42,561 bases of DNA from Desulfobulbaceae bacterium (GTDB lineage Bacteria; Desulfobacterota; Desulfobulbia; Desulfobulbales; Desulfobulbaceae), in contig WFUT01000198.1 in assembly GCA_015484845.1 (NCBI GenBank), positions 1 to 42,561 of the forward strand, read 5' to 3'. The notes under the pieces were generated by a model. The model was given only the letters and a program-made list of their open reading frames with translations. It did not search any database and was not told the origin of the DNA. Position 1 is the stretch's first letter, and each line of letters opens with the position of its first letter. Positions 26,265-36,266 of this stretch are shown in pieces. Made by a program: the position numbers and the translations under genes.

Positions 26265-26293
26265 ATGTTACGAGATGGCATGCTTTTTTGCAA
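26265..26293 (-). promoter_or_regulatory. Sigma70 promoter of efp-epmA
   Basis: On the minus strand TTGCAA (26293-26288), a 17-base spacer and TAACAT (26270-26265) form a good sigma70 match, with a predicted start near 26258 and a leader of about 90 nt before efp. Between this promoter and repeat copy B lies about 180 bp that holds a perfect 8-bp hairpin (CCCTGCGG/CCGCAGGG, 26383-26402) and no supported gene. Confidence 0.6.
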
Positions 26294-26475
26294 CCGCTTC
26301 CTGCCCGGTGGTGCAAAATATTTCCGGTCCGGCCGCCGAGGGCCGTGCCGTGCCCGGGCGTCACATCAACCTCGTGCCACCTCCCTGCGGTGTTCCGCAG
26401 GGGCTGCGGCCCGTTTTCATGGCTGGTTGGGGCCGTGGCCTGAAAAAATTTTCTGTTACCCTGCCAGCGGACGCG

Positions 26476-26584
26476 GGCCAATTTCACCGAATCTGCTTCA
26501 TTATCAAGGAATTGATGTATTCTTACACCCCATTGCCCCTGGTGCCCCGCATCTCCGGCGAACTTGCCAATTGCAGGATTTAGG
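26476..26584 (-). repeat. Palindromic repeat element, copy B (inverted relative to copy A)
   Basis: Read on the minus strand this 109-bp block matches copy A: CCTAAATCCTGCAATTGGCA, then CCGGAGATGCG, then CCTTGATAA-GAAGCAGATTCGGT. The middle has diverged and the outermost right arm of copy A is absent, so copy B seems truncated. It lies upstream of the efp promoter, so the two copies bracket epmA-efp as inverted repeats about 1.8 kb apart. Confidence 0.75.
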
Positions 26585-26719
26585 GTACAGTTATGTTCCC
26601 GGCAGGTGATGAACCGTGTGGGCTTCCTCCCCTGCCAGCGAAAAAACGACAGGAACCGACAAGGCCAACAGCCCCGCGTGGCAACCGCGGGCACGACCAC
26701 GACACCCCATCTTCATGCC

Positions 26720-27217
26720 ATGATACAGAGAGCAGGCGTCCTCTCCGACACCCACCTGACCCGGGCCGACAGCGTCTTCAAAAGCCAGGTCGAGCGCTGC
26801 TTTGCCGGCTGCGACGTTATCATCCATGCCGGTGACCTCACCGACCCGGCCATCCTGGCGGTCTTTGGCGACCGGGAGGTCCACGCCGTGCACGGCAACA
26901 TGTGCCACCGGTCGGCCATGCGGGACCTGCCCACGGCCACCACCTTCCGCCTCGGCAGGTTCCTTGTCGGCCTCACCCACGGCGCCCAGCTCGGCCTGGA
27001 CATCGAGGCCGGCCTCTGGGACCTCTTTCCCGGGGCCGACGCCATGATCTACGGCCACACCCACCGCCCTGCCTGTCACCGGGTCGGCACCACCCTGGTC
27101 CTCAATCCCGGCTCCTTCCGGGCCACTTCCCGCTTCGGGGCGCCGGGCACCTACGCCATCCTGGAGGCCGGCGAGACCCTGCGGGCCCGGATCCACGAAC
27201 TGCCGCCGCTGCCATGA
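26720..27217 (+). CDS. YfcE/MJ0936-family metallophosphoesterase
   Basis: A 165-residue phosphoesterase of the YfcE type. Its metal-site motifs are 'GVLSDTH', 'IIHAGDLTD', 'VHGNMC' (GNxD-like with Cys at the Asp position), 'LTHG' and 'YGHTHRP'. Proteins of this group are active on phosphodiesters in vitro; the physiological substrate is unknown. The ATG at 26720 is chosen by alignment, although no good ribosome site precedes it. Its stop overlaps the HIT gene as ATGA, so the two are coupled. Confidence 0.85.
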   Translation: MIQRAGVLSDTHLTRADSVFKSQVERCFAGCDVIIHAGDLTDPAILAVFGDREVHAVHGNMCHRSAMRDLPTATTFRLGRFLVGLTHGAQLGLDIEAGLWDLFPGADAMIYGHTHRPACHRVGTTLVLNPGSFRATSRFGAPGTYAILEAGETLRARIHELPPLP

Positions 27218-27720
27218 AGACCCTGTGGACGCCGTGGCGGATGGAACACGTGCTCGGCACGGCCGGAAAGCCCGAGGGCTGCCTCTTCGAGCCGCCGGGC
27301 CGCCTGGACCATGACCGGGAACACCTGCTCCTGTACCGTGACCGGAAGACCGTGGTCCTGCTGAACCGCTTTCCCTATGCCAACGGCCACCTCCTGGTGG
27401 CGCCGCGCCGTCACCTGGCCGATATCACCGACCTGGAGCCGGAGGAAGACCTGGCCCTCATGGCCATGCTCAAGCAGTCCTGCGCCATCCTGCGCCGCCG
27501 CCTGCGCTGCGACGGCATCAATATCGGCCTCAACCTGGGCCGGGTCGCCGGCGCCGGCGTCGCCGACCACCTGCACGTGCACGTGGTGCCCCGCTGGCAG
27601 GACGACCACAACTTCATCACCGTGTGCGCCGATATCAGGACCATTCCCCAGCACATCGAGCAGACCTTTGACCTGCTCCTGCCCGATTTCCAGCAACTTC
27701 TCCGCGCCACAGCCCCATGA
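27214..27720 (+). CDS. HIT-domain nucleotide hydrolase/phosphorylase
   Basis: A 168-residue HIT-family protein with the catalytic histidine triad 'HLHVHVVPRW', the upstream 'NRFPYANGHLLVAPRRHLAD', and an N-terminal 'TLWTPWRMEHV' typical of the Ap4A phosphorylase/FHIT-like branch. It probably acts on dinucleoside polyphosphates or adenylylated compounds. ATGA overlaps tie it to the phosphoesterase before it and mutS after it. Confidence 0.9.
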   Translation: MKTLWTPWRMEHVLGTAGKPEGCLFEPPGRLDHDREHLLLYRDRKTVVLLNRFPYANGHLLVAPRRHLADITDLEPEEDLALMAMLKQSCAILRRRLRCDGINIGLNLGRVAGAGVADHLHVHVVPRWQDDHNFITVCADIRTIPQHIEQTFDLLLPDFQQLLRATAP

Positions 27721-30386
27721 GCAAGCCGGTCAAGATAACCCCCATGCTCCGCCAGTACCTGGAGATCAAGGAGCAGTACCCGGACACCATCCTCTTCTAC
27801 CGGATGGGCGATTTCTACGAGATGTTCTTTGACGACGCCGTCACCGCCTCGCGGGTGCTCGGCATCACCCTCACCTCGCGCAGCAACAGGGACGACGCCA
27901 ACCGGGTCCCCATGTGCGGGGTGCCCTATCACGCCGTGTCCGGCTATCTCGGCCGGATGATCAAGGCCGGCTACCGGGTGGCCATCTGCGAGCAGGTGGA
28001 GGATCCGAAACAGGCCAGGGGCATTGTCCGGCGCGAGGTGGTGCGGGTGGTCACGCCCGGAGTCACCACCGACGAACAGATCCTGGACGAGAAGAGCGAC
28101 TGTTTTGTCTGCAGCCTTGTCCTGGCCCGGCCCAGGCGCGGCCGCCGCATGGCCGGCCTCGCCTTCCTCGATGTCTCCACCGGCAACTTCCAGATCAGCG
28201 AGTTCGAGCTGGACCAGGACAACCACGACCCGCTCGTCGACGAGATCACCCGCATGCAGCCGGCCGAGCTGCTCCTGCCCGAATCGGACAGGGAACAGCT
28301 TTCGCCGCTGACCGAGACCCTTGCCACCCTGCTCGGCAGCCTCTGTGTCACGCCCCGGCCCGACGCCTCGTTTGAGCAGGAGACGGCGCAGGACGTTCTC
28401 ACCGAGCACTTCCGGACCACCACCCTGGCCGGGTTCGGCTGCGACACCATGCACGCGGCCATCCGCGCCGCCGGCGCCCTGCTGGACTATATCCGGGAGA
28501 CCCAGAAGACGGATCTCAGCTACATCCGCCGCCTCACTCCCGTGGGCAGCCGGGAGGCCCTGGTCATCGACGAATCCTCCCGCCGCAACCTGGAGCTGGT
28601 CGAGACCATCATCGGCGGCCAGCGCGACGGCTCGCTGCTCTCGGTCCTGGACCTCACCTGCACCCCCATGGGCGCGCGGCTGCTCAGGCGCTGGCTCCTC
28701 TTCCCGCTGCAGGACCGGGACAGGATCCGGGCCCGCCTGGGCAGCGTCGAGACCCTGCTCGCCGAGCCGGGCCTGCGCCGCGACCTGCGGGAGCTGCTCG
28801 ACGCCATCTACGACATGGAGCGCCTCTGCAGCCGCCTGGTGCTGGGCCACGGCAATGCCCGCGACATGAGCAGCCTCAAGGTCTCCCTGGCCCGGCTGCC
28901 GGCGATTAAACAACTGCTGCTCGCCACGCCGCCCGGTCTTTTGCGCACCACTGCCGATGAGCTCGACGAACTGGCTGACCTGCACGATCTCATCGACCGG
29001 GCCATCCGGGACGATGCACCGGTCACCCTGCGCGAGGGCAACCTGATCCGGGAGGGGTTCAACGACGAGCTGGACGAGCTGCTCGTCCTGCTCCGGGACG
29101 GCAAGCGACTGATCCTGGAGCTGGAGGAAAAGGAACGGCAGCGGACCGGCATTGCCAAGCTCAAGGTGGGGTACAACAAGGTCTTTGGCTACTTTCTCGA
29201 GGTGAGCCGGGCCCAGGCGGACCGGATCCCGGCGGACTATATCCGCAAGCAGACCCTGGTCAATGCCGAGCGGTTCATCACGCCGGAACTCAAAGACCTG
29301 GAAAACCGGATCAGCACGGCCAGTGAGCGGCGGCTGGAACTGGAGTATAGCCTCTTTACCGAAATCCGCGACCGGATCGCCGGTCAGAGCCGGCGCCTGC
29401 TGGACACGGCCGAGCGGGTGGCCCGCATCGACGTGCTCGCCTGCCTGGCCGAGGTGGCGGCCCGCTACCACTACGTACGGCCGGAGATCACCGAAGACGA
29501 CGAGATCGCGATCAGCGAGGGACGGCACCCGGTCATCGAGCGGTCGCTGGAGCCGGGCCGTTTCGTGCCCAACGACGTGCGCCTTGACCAGCGCGACCAC
29601 GAACTGCTCATCATCACCGGCCCCAACATGGCCGGAAAATCGACCGTGCTGCGGCAGACGGCCCTGATCGTGCTCATGGCCCATATCGGCAGCTTTGTGC
29701 CGGCCGAGAGCGCGCGCATCTGTATCGTCGACCGGATCTTCACCCGGGTGGGGGCCATGGACGACCTACGGCGGGGGCAGTCCACCTTCATGGTGGAGAT
29801 GAACGAGACCGCCAACATCCTCAACAACGCCACCCACAGGAGCCTGGTGATCCTGGACGAGATCGGCCGCGGAACCTCGACCTACGACGGTCTGGCCATT
29901 GCCCGCGCCGTGGCCGAGGAACTCGCGGACAAGGACGGCCGCGGCATCAAGACCCTCTTTGCCACCCACTACCACGAGCTGACCGACCTGGCGGCCAGCC
30001 ATCCCAGGATCCGGAACTACTCCATTGCCGTGCGGGAATGGGACGACTCCATCATCTTCCTGCACAAGCTGGTGGCCGGGGCCACCAACCGCAGCTACGG
30101 CATCCAGGTGGCCGGCCTGGCCGGGGTGCCGCCACACGTGGTGCAGCGGGCCCACGAGATCCTGAGGGAGATCGAACAGGGCGGGCCGCGGCCACAGGAC
30201 CAACCGGCGCCTGCCACCGGGGAAGGTGACGGCAGGCGCAGCCGGCCCTGCCAGCTCTCCCTCTTCAGTCCGCCCGACGAACCGCTCAGGCGACTGCTTC
30301 GCGACGTCGACCCGGACGGGCTCACCCCGCGCCAGGCCCTGCAGCTCCTCTACGAGGCAAAAGAGCTCCTGGACAGCGGCCACTGA
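27717..30386 (+). CDS. mutS: DNA mismatch repair protein MutS
   Basis: This ATPase recognises mismatches and starts repair with MutL. The 889-residue product has the mismatch-binding domain with the Phe-x-Glu motif ('MGDFYEMFFDDA'), connector and lever domains, the clamp, and the ATPase with Walker A 'GPNMAGKST' at about 635 and 'ILDEIGRGTSTYDGL', 'FATHYHELT'. The C-terminal helix-turn-helix and a tail ('LTPRQALQLLYEAKELL') typical of full-length MutS are present. The start overlaps the HIT gene by four bases. Confidence 0.97.
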   Translation: MSKPVKITPMLRQYLEIKEQYPDTILFYRMGDFYEMFFDDAVTASRVLGITLTSRSNRDDANRVPMCGVPYHAVSGYLGRMIKAGYRVAICEQVEDPKQARGIVRREVVRVVTPGVTTDEQILDEKSDCFVCSLVLARPRRGRRMAGLAFLDVSTGNFQISEFELDQDNHDPLVDEITRMQPAELLLPESDREQLSPLTETLATLLGSLCVTPRPDASFEQETAQDVLTEHFRTTTLAGFGCDTMHAAIRAAGALLDYIRETQKTDLSYIRRLTPVGSREALVIDESSRRNLELVETIIGGQRDGSLLSVLDLTCTPMGARLLRRWLLFPLQDRDRIRARLGSVETLLAEPGLRRDLRELLDAIYDMERLCSRLVLGHGNARDMSSLKVSLARLPAIKQLLLATPPGLLRTTADELDELADLHDLIDRAIRDDAPVTLREGNLIREGFNDELDELLVLLRDGKRLILELEEKERQRTGIAKLKVGYNKVFGYFLEVSRAQADRIPADYIRKQTLVNAERFITPELKDLENRISTASERRLELEYSLFTEIRDRIAGQSRRLLDTAERVARIDVLACLAEVAARYHYVRPEITEDDEIAISEGRHPVIERSLEPGRFVPNDVRLDQRDHELLIITGPNMAGKSTVLRQTALIVLMAHIGSFVPAESARICIVDRIFTRVGAMDDLRRGQSTFMVEMNETANILNNATHRSLVILDEIGRGTSTYDGLAIARAVAEELADKDGRGIKTLFATHYHELTDLAASHPRIRNYSIAVREWDDSIIFLHKLVAGATNRSYGIQVAGLAGVPPHVVQRAHEILREIEQGGPRPQDQPAPATGEGDGRRSRPCQLSLFSPPDEPLRRLLRDVDPDGLTPRQALQLLYEAKELLDSGH

Positions 30387-30435
30387 CGCCGGACCACTGC
30401 AGGTCGCGGCCCCGCCCAGGGACGGGATAAATCTG

Positions 30436-30465
30436 TTGTACCGTTCCCGTGCAATACGGTATAGT
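30436..30465 (+). promoter_or_regulatory. Sigma70 promoter upstream of the amidase gene
   Basis: TTGTAC (30436-30441), 18 bases and TATAGT (30460-30465) form a good promoter with a predicted start near 30472. A perfect 14-bp palindrome CCCGGCGCGCCGGG (30484-30497) lies just downstream and would be in the leader. It may be a regulator site or a stable hairpin. The gap 30387-30603 after mutS has no other feature. Confidence 0.55.
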
Positions 30466-30603
30466 TAGAGATGAACCGTCGTTCCCGGCGCGCCGGGCGT
30501 AACTAACACAGGATGGAACCTGCATCCTGCTTCTGTTTTCTGATACATCATGCCGCCCTCTCCTTCTGCCCGGCCCGCCGTTCCCGGTGGGGACCACCCT
30601 GTC

Positions 30604-32508
30604 ATGATGGCCCGGGACATCCGGTTGCCGGCCCCATGCTCACCGTCCCGGCCGCGTCCGCTCCCGGCCTTCGCGGCGGGCGTGCTGGTCATAGTCCTGC
30701 TCCTTTTGGCCGCCGCTTCCGGGTATGCCACGGACAACACCGGCCTGGAGGCCATCATGGCCAGCCGCGCCAGCCAGGAATACCGGGCAGCGCGCGACTA
30801 TTTCTATCGCCTGGAACGGGACCGGCGGGAAAGCGGCAAGCGGCAGAACTGGCTCAACGGTATCCGCAATTTCCGCAAGATCTACCTCGCCCTGCCGGAA
30901 GGGAAGCTGGCCCCCTCGTGCCTGTACATGATCGCCAGGATGTACAGGCAGATGTATGACCGTTTCCATCATCCCCTTGACCTGGAAGAGGCGACCCGCT
31001 CCTTCGGCGAGCTGGCCCGCCGCTTCCCGGGCAACGAACTGGCCGACGACGCCCTCTTCGCCACTGCCGAGATCTACCTGCACGAAAAAAAAGACCCCGC
31101 CCGGGCAGCCACCTTCTACAGCGACATCGTCAAGCGATACCGCAGGGGGGACAAGTACGCCCAGGCGGCCAGCCGGCTCCGGGAACTGGGCCGGACCGCC
31201 GATGTCACGGTTTCCGGGCAGCTCGTTGCCAAGGCCGCGCCGGAACAACTGGTCCATGTCCTGCCGGTCAGGTACTGGTCATCCGATGACTACACCCGCA
31301 TCGTCATCCGGACCACTGCGCCGGTGCATTACTCCACCAGGCTCCTGGAAAAAAACGGTTCCCAGCCCCGCAGGCTCCTGGTTGATCTCCACCAGAGCTA
31401 CATCCCGCCAAAGTTCCGCGCCCCCATTCCCATCGAGGACGGCCTGCTCAGGCAGGTCCGCTCCGGCCAGTTCAACGACAACACGGTGCAGGTGGTCCTG
31501 GATATCGAGTCCATCTCTGACTACAAGATCTTCAGCCTCAATGATCCCTTCCGGGTCATCATCGATGTCCATGGCCGGAAAAAACAGAAGCCGGCCGCCA
31601 GGGAGCAGGTGACTGCCACAAAGCCGCCACCACCGCCGGTCCGCGTGCAGCCGGGGGCGGTGAAGGAGAAGGTGAGCCGGCCCGCGGCCAGGAGCGGCGC
31701 CCCGGCCGTGGTCATCCTCAGGGAGCGGAAAAAGAAGCGCGTGGCCGCGGCTGCATCCCCGGCCGCCACGGTCCCGGCCACCGGGCCCGACTCCATCTCC
31801 CTGGCCCAGCAGCTCGGCCTGGGTGTACGCCGGATCATCATCGACCCCGGCCATGGCGGCAAGGATCCCGGTGCCATGGCCTTTGGTCTCAAGGAAAAGG
31901 ACATCGTTCTCAAGGTGGCACGGTACACCGCCTCCATGCTGCGCAAAAAGTACGGCTACGAGGTTATCATGACCAGGGACCGCGACGTCTTCCTGCCCCT
32001 GGAGGAGCGGACCGCCATCGCCAATACGAAGAAGGGCGACCTCTTTGTCTCCATCCATGTCAATGCCCACCCCAAGCACTCGGCCTCGGGCCTGGAGACC
32101 TTCTATCTCAACCTGGCCACCAACACCGAGGCCATGCGGGTGGCGGCACGGGAGAACGCCACCTCCACCCACAACATCAGTGAGCTGCAGGATATCCTCA
32201 CCGACCTGATGAAGAATTCAAAGATCCGGGAATCCTCGCGCCTGGCGCGGTACGTGCAAACCAACCTGGTGCAGGGCCTGGAACGGGACAACTACCGGGT
32301 AAAGGACCTGGGCGTGAAGCAGGCCCCCTTCTACGTGCTCATCGGCGCAGAGATGCCGGCGGTCCTGGCGGAGATCTCCTTTATCACCAACCCGGCCGAG
32401 GCGAAACTCCTGCGCCGGGACAGCTATCTCAGGGACGTGGCCCGCCAGATCGCGGCCGGGATCGCCGCCTATGTTGACCACCAGAGGACCGCGGCCCTGC
32501 GCTACTGA
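30604..32508 (+). CDS. N-acetylmuramoyl-L-alanine amidase, AMIN plus amidase_3 (AmiC-like)
   Basis: This periplasmic zinc amidase cuts the peptide from peptidoglycan glycan chains, usually for daughter-cell separation. With the start at ATG 30604 it has 634 residues; 30550 is the alternative. A signal-anchor segment lies near 20-40 ('AFAAGVLVIVLLLLAAASG'). Next come a TPR-like helical repeat part (about 45-200), an AMIN domain ('IVIRTTAPVHYSTRLLEK', 'PFRVIIDVHG'; about 220-335) and a Pro/Lys/Ala-rich linker. Amidase_3 runs from about 410 with 'IIIDPGHGGKDPGAMAF', 'LKEKDIVLKVARY', 'VSIHVNAHP' and 'AVLAEISFITNP', covering the zinc ligands and catalytic Glu. The extra N-terminal TPR-like part makes it longer than E. 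coli AmiC (417 aa). Confidence 0.9.
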   Translation: MMARDIRLPAPCSPSRPRPLPAFAAGVLVIVLLLLAAASGYATDNTGLEAIMASRASQEYRAARDYFYRLERDRRESGKRQNWLNGIRNFRKIYLALPEGKLAPSCLYMIARMYRQMYDRFHHPLDLEEATRSFGELARRFPGNELADDALFATAEIYLHEKKDPARAATFYSDIVKRYRRGDKYAQAASRLRELGRTADVTVSGQLVAKAAPEQLVHVLPVRYWSSDDYTRIVIRTTAPVHYSTRLLEKNGSQPRRLLVDLHQSYIPPKFRAPIPIEDGLLRQVRSGQFNDNTVQVVLDIESISDYKIFSLNDPFRVIIDVHGRKKQKPAAREQVTATKPPPPPVRVQPGAVKEKVSRPAARSGAPAVVILRERKKKRVAAAASPAATVPATGPDSISLAQQLGLGVRRIIIDPGHGGKDPGAMAFGLKEKDIVLKVARYTASMLRKKYGYEVIMTRDRDVFLPLEERTAIANTKKGDLFVSIHVNAHPKHSASGLETFYLNLATNTEAMRVAARENATSTHNISELQDILTDLMKNSKIRESSRLARYVQTNLVQGLERDNYRVKDLGVKQAPFYVLIGAEMPAVLAEISFITNPAEAKLLRRDSYLRDVARQIAAGIAAYVDHQRTAALRY

Positions 32509-32523
32509 AGGAAAAGAGAGCAG

Positions 32524-32572
32524 GGCAGCGCGCCATTCGCGGTCCTGCGGCCGGGGCGAATGGCGCGTTGCC
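32524..32572. terminator. Hairpin between convergent amidase and GltA-like genes
   Basis: GGCAGCGCGCCATTCGC pairs with GCGAATGGCGCGTTGCC over 17 bp (one G-U pair) around a 15-base loop. It sits in the 103-base gap between two converging genes and could end transcription from both sides. The flanking T-runs are weak: a stretch of A8 at 32593-32600 would give T8 on the minus strand before the hairpin, and TCTCTTTTCC follows it. The terminator role is therefore probable, not certain. Confidence 0.5.
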
Positions 32573-32611
32573 GAACTGCGGCAGGGAGAGGAAAAAAAAC
32601 AGGGCCGCGGG

Positions 32612-34027
32612 CTAGTCCTGCATGTGGGCAAGGAACTTCCTGTCCCGGCGCAGGTCCTGGCCTTCCATGAAACGCTGCATGGACTCTGCCGCCACCTTGC
32701 CCTGGTAAACGGCCTTGGCCACGGTCTGGGGGCCGAGGACGTTATCGCCGCCGGCAAACAGCCACTCGACATTGGTCTGCAGGGTCTCGGGATCGACCTG
32801 GTAGGTCCCCCAGGGTGTCTGCTGCAGTTCGACGCCCTTGTCGGCGGTATGATCGACCCGCTGGCTGATGGCCGGAATGATGGAATCGGCCTCGATGATG
32901 AAGTTGGAGCCCTCCTTGGCCACCGGCCGCCGCCGACCGGACTCGTCCGGCTCGCCCAGTTCCATCCTGATGCACTCCACCCCGGTCATGCGGCCATTCT
33001 CGGCAAGGATCCTGACCGGTGCGGCCAGTATCTCGACGCGGACCCCCTCCTCCTCCAGGTGATGGATCTCGGCCCTGGAGGCGGGCATCTCCTCCTTGGT
33101 TCTCCGGTAGAGGATAAAGACATCCTTGCACCCGGTGCGCAGGGCGGTGCGGGCGACATCAATGGCCACGTTGCCGCCGCCGACCACCACCACCTTGCTG
33201 CCAATATCCATCTCCTCGCCGGTCAGCACCCGGCGCAGGTAATCGACGCCGTGCAGCACGCCACGCGTCCCCTCCTCGCCCTCGATGCCCAGCTTCCTGG
33301 ATTCATGGGCGCCGACACCGAGGAATATGGAGGCATAGCCCTGCTCCTTCAGTTCCTGCAGGGTGACGTCCCTTCCCACGGTGACACCGAGCCGGATGTC
33401 GACACCGCAGCTCTTCAGGGAGTGGAGCTCGGCGCCGATGATATCCCGCGGCAGCCGGTAGTGGGGAATACCGACAGACAGCATGCCGCCGAAGACCGGC
33501 AGGCTCTCGAAGATGGTACAGGAGTAGCCCTCGTGGGCAAGGAGGTAGGCCACCGTGATACCGGCGGGCCCGGAACCGACGATGGCCACCTTCTTTTTCC
33601 TGGGCAGGGCGCACTCGACGGCCATGGGCCGGCCATTGGCGACCATCCAGTCGGTGAGATAGCGCTCCAGCATGCCGATGGCCACGGCATCGCCCTTCTT
33701 GCCGCGTACGCAGGATCCCTCGCACTGGAACTCGTGCGGGCAGACCCGGGAACAGACCGAGGGCATGGTGGAGGTCTCCCGGACCTTCCAGTAGGCCTCC
33801 TCGAACTTCTTCTCCCGCAGAAGGAGAATGAAAGCGGGGATATTGTTGCCGATGGGGCATCCCTGGATGCAGGTCGGTTTCTTGCACTGCAGGCAGCGGT
33901 TTGCCTCCAGGATCGCGGTCTCCTCGTCAAACCCGAAGGTCACCTCCTTGAAGTTGGTGATCCGTTCCGCGGGCTCAAGCTCCCTGGGATGCTGGCGGGG
34001 GATGGCCATACGTTCTTTTGCTTTCAT
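32612..34027 (-). CDS. gltA: NAD(P)H-dependent glutamate synthase small-subunit-like flavoprotein (GltA/GltD/NfnB type)
   Basis: A 471-residue FAD and iron-sulfur protein. The N-terminal helical domain has two cysteine clusters ('CLQCKKPTCIQGCPIG' and 'CSRVCPHEFQCEGSC') for low-potential 4Fe-4S centres. The FAD site is 'KKVAIVGSGPAGIT' and the NADPH site 'VVVVGGGNVAIDVART'. The ending 'VEWLFAGGDNVLGPQTVAKA' is the family's FAD-binding end. In anaerobes such proteins serve as homotetrameric glutamate synthase or as NfnB of the electron-bifurcating transhydrogenase. The gene stands alone here without nfnA or a large GltB, so the exact partner is open. ATG 34027 follows GAGGAGGAG. Confidence 0.88.
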   Translation of the reverse strand: MKAKERMAIPRQHPRELEPAERITNFKEVTFGFDEETAILEANRCLQCKKPTCIQGCPIGNNIPAFILLLREKKFEEAYWKVRETSTMPSVCSRVCPHEFQCEGSCVRGKKGDAVAIGMLERYLTDWMVANGRPMAVECALPRKKKVAIVGSGPAGITVAYLLAHEGYSCTIFESLPVFGGMLSVGIPHYRLPRDIIGAELHSLKSCGVDIRLGVTVGRDVTLQELKEQGYASIFLGVGAHESRKLGIEGEEGTRGVLHGVDYLRRVLTGEEMDIGSKVVVVGGGNVAIDVARTALRTGCKDVFILYRRTKEEMPASRAEIHHLEEEGVRVEILAAPVRILAENGRMTGVECIRMELGEPDESGRRRPVAKEGSNFIIEADSIIPAISQRVDHTADKGVELQQTPWGTYQVDPETLQTNVEWLFAGGDNVLGPQTVAKAVYQGKVAAESMQRFMEGQDLRRDRKFLAHMQD

Positions 34028-34158
34028 TGCTCCTCCTCGTGCTGAAAACGAATACCCCGGATGGTGTCGGGAGAGAATACAGTGGCGGCCTCCGGCAGGC
34101 AGGCGATCTCCAGGGGCCGGAGGGCAACAGCCTGGCGGCGGCTCAATTGACGCCACAG

Positions 34159-34187
34159 CTTATAAAACTCCGGTGGAATACGCAAGA
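34159..34187 (-). promoter_or_regulatory. Possible promoter of the GltA-like gene
   Basis: On the minus strand TCTTGC (34187-34182), 17 bases and TATAAG (34164-34159) suggest a sigma70 promoter with a good -10 and a weak -35. It lies just past the ATP synthase terminator and would give a leader of about 125 nt. Confidence 0.4.
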
Positions 34188-34201
34188 TAAGAGAGTTTGC
34201 G

Positions 34202-34234
34202 ACAAAAAAAAAGGCCGCCCCCAAGGGGGCGACC
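34202..34234 (-). terminator. Intrinsic terminator of the ATP synthase operon
   Basis: On the minus strand GGTCGCCCCC-TT-GGGGGCGGCC folds into a strong GC-rich stem followed by nine T residues. It starts about 20 bases after the atpC stop codon. Confidence 0.88.
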
Positions 34235-34254
34235 TGTAACGACTCGCAAAAGGG

Positions 34255-34671
34255 CTACTGCCGATCAAGCTCGGCGGCCCTGATCCGTGCCAGGGCCCTC
34301 TGCAGGGCGGCCTCGGCCCGGGCCCGGTTGATCTGATCAGCCTGCTGCTGGGCCTGGGCGAGCCTTTTCTCGGCCCGCTCCTTTGCCCGCATGGCCCGAT
34401 CGACATCAATATCGGCGCCATACTCGGCACTTTCAACCAGGAAGGTGATCTTGTTGTTGGATACCTCGGAAAAACCGCCGCTGACCATAAGGTACTTTGT
34501 CTGCTTGTCTTTCTTAAAGCTCAAGGTACCTGTCTTGATGGTGCTCAGGAAAGGAGCATGGTTGGCCAGGACGCCGAATTCACCACCAACGCCCGGTGCG
34601 GTGACGATATCAACCTCGTCACTGATGACAGGCCCGGAGGGAGTTACGACTTCAAGATGAATCTGTGCCAT
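34255..34671 (-). CDS. atpC: ATP synthase F1 epsilon subunit
   Basis: The epsilon subunit of the central stalk both couples rotation and inhibits ATPase activity. The 138-residue product has the N-terminal beta sandwich ('[20 protein letters not shown]', '[16 protein letters not shown]') and the C-terminal helical hairpin ('[18 protein letters not shown]'). It is the last gene of the operon, 32 bases after atpD. Confidence 0.95.
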   Translation of the reverse strand: MAQIHLEVVTPSGPVISDEVDIVTAPGVGGEFGVLANHAPFLSTIKTGTLSFKKDKQTKYLMVSGGFSEVSNNKITFLVESAEYGADIDVDRAMRAKERAEKRLAQAQQQADQINRARAEAALQRALARIRAAELDRQ

Positions 34672-34703
34672 CGATAATACCTCAGTTCAGCGATTGTGCC
34701 GTG

Positions 34704-36140
<1,437 letters not shown>

Positions 36141-36266
36141 CTATCAGATTAAATACCCTTGGTATCAAAAATTTCGTATCTGAAAATCGGTTCGCAGCGT
36201 ATCGCTGTGGCCTCTTTTCCCGTCCGCCATGCTTAGGTCGCCTGCCTGTCGCGGCCGGAGCCGGCC

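Noticed and set aside
26263-26700. 145-aa minus-strand ORF across repeat copy B
   Set aside because: Its N-terminal part is only the translated repeat, also seen in copy A as a short peptide, with no ribosome site or domain. It is more likely noncoding.
32524-32572. Hairpin considered as a mobile-element end
   Set aside because: It is a single perfect hairpin between convergent genes with no second copy; a bidirectional terminator is the simpler reading.
34024-34224. 66-aa minus-strand ORF in the gltA leader
   Set aside because: It runs from inside the ATP synthase terminator into the ribosome site of the GltA-like gene and has no ribosome site or known motif.
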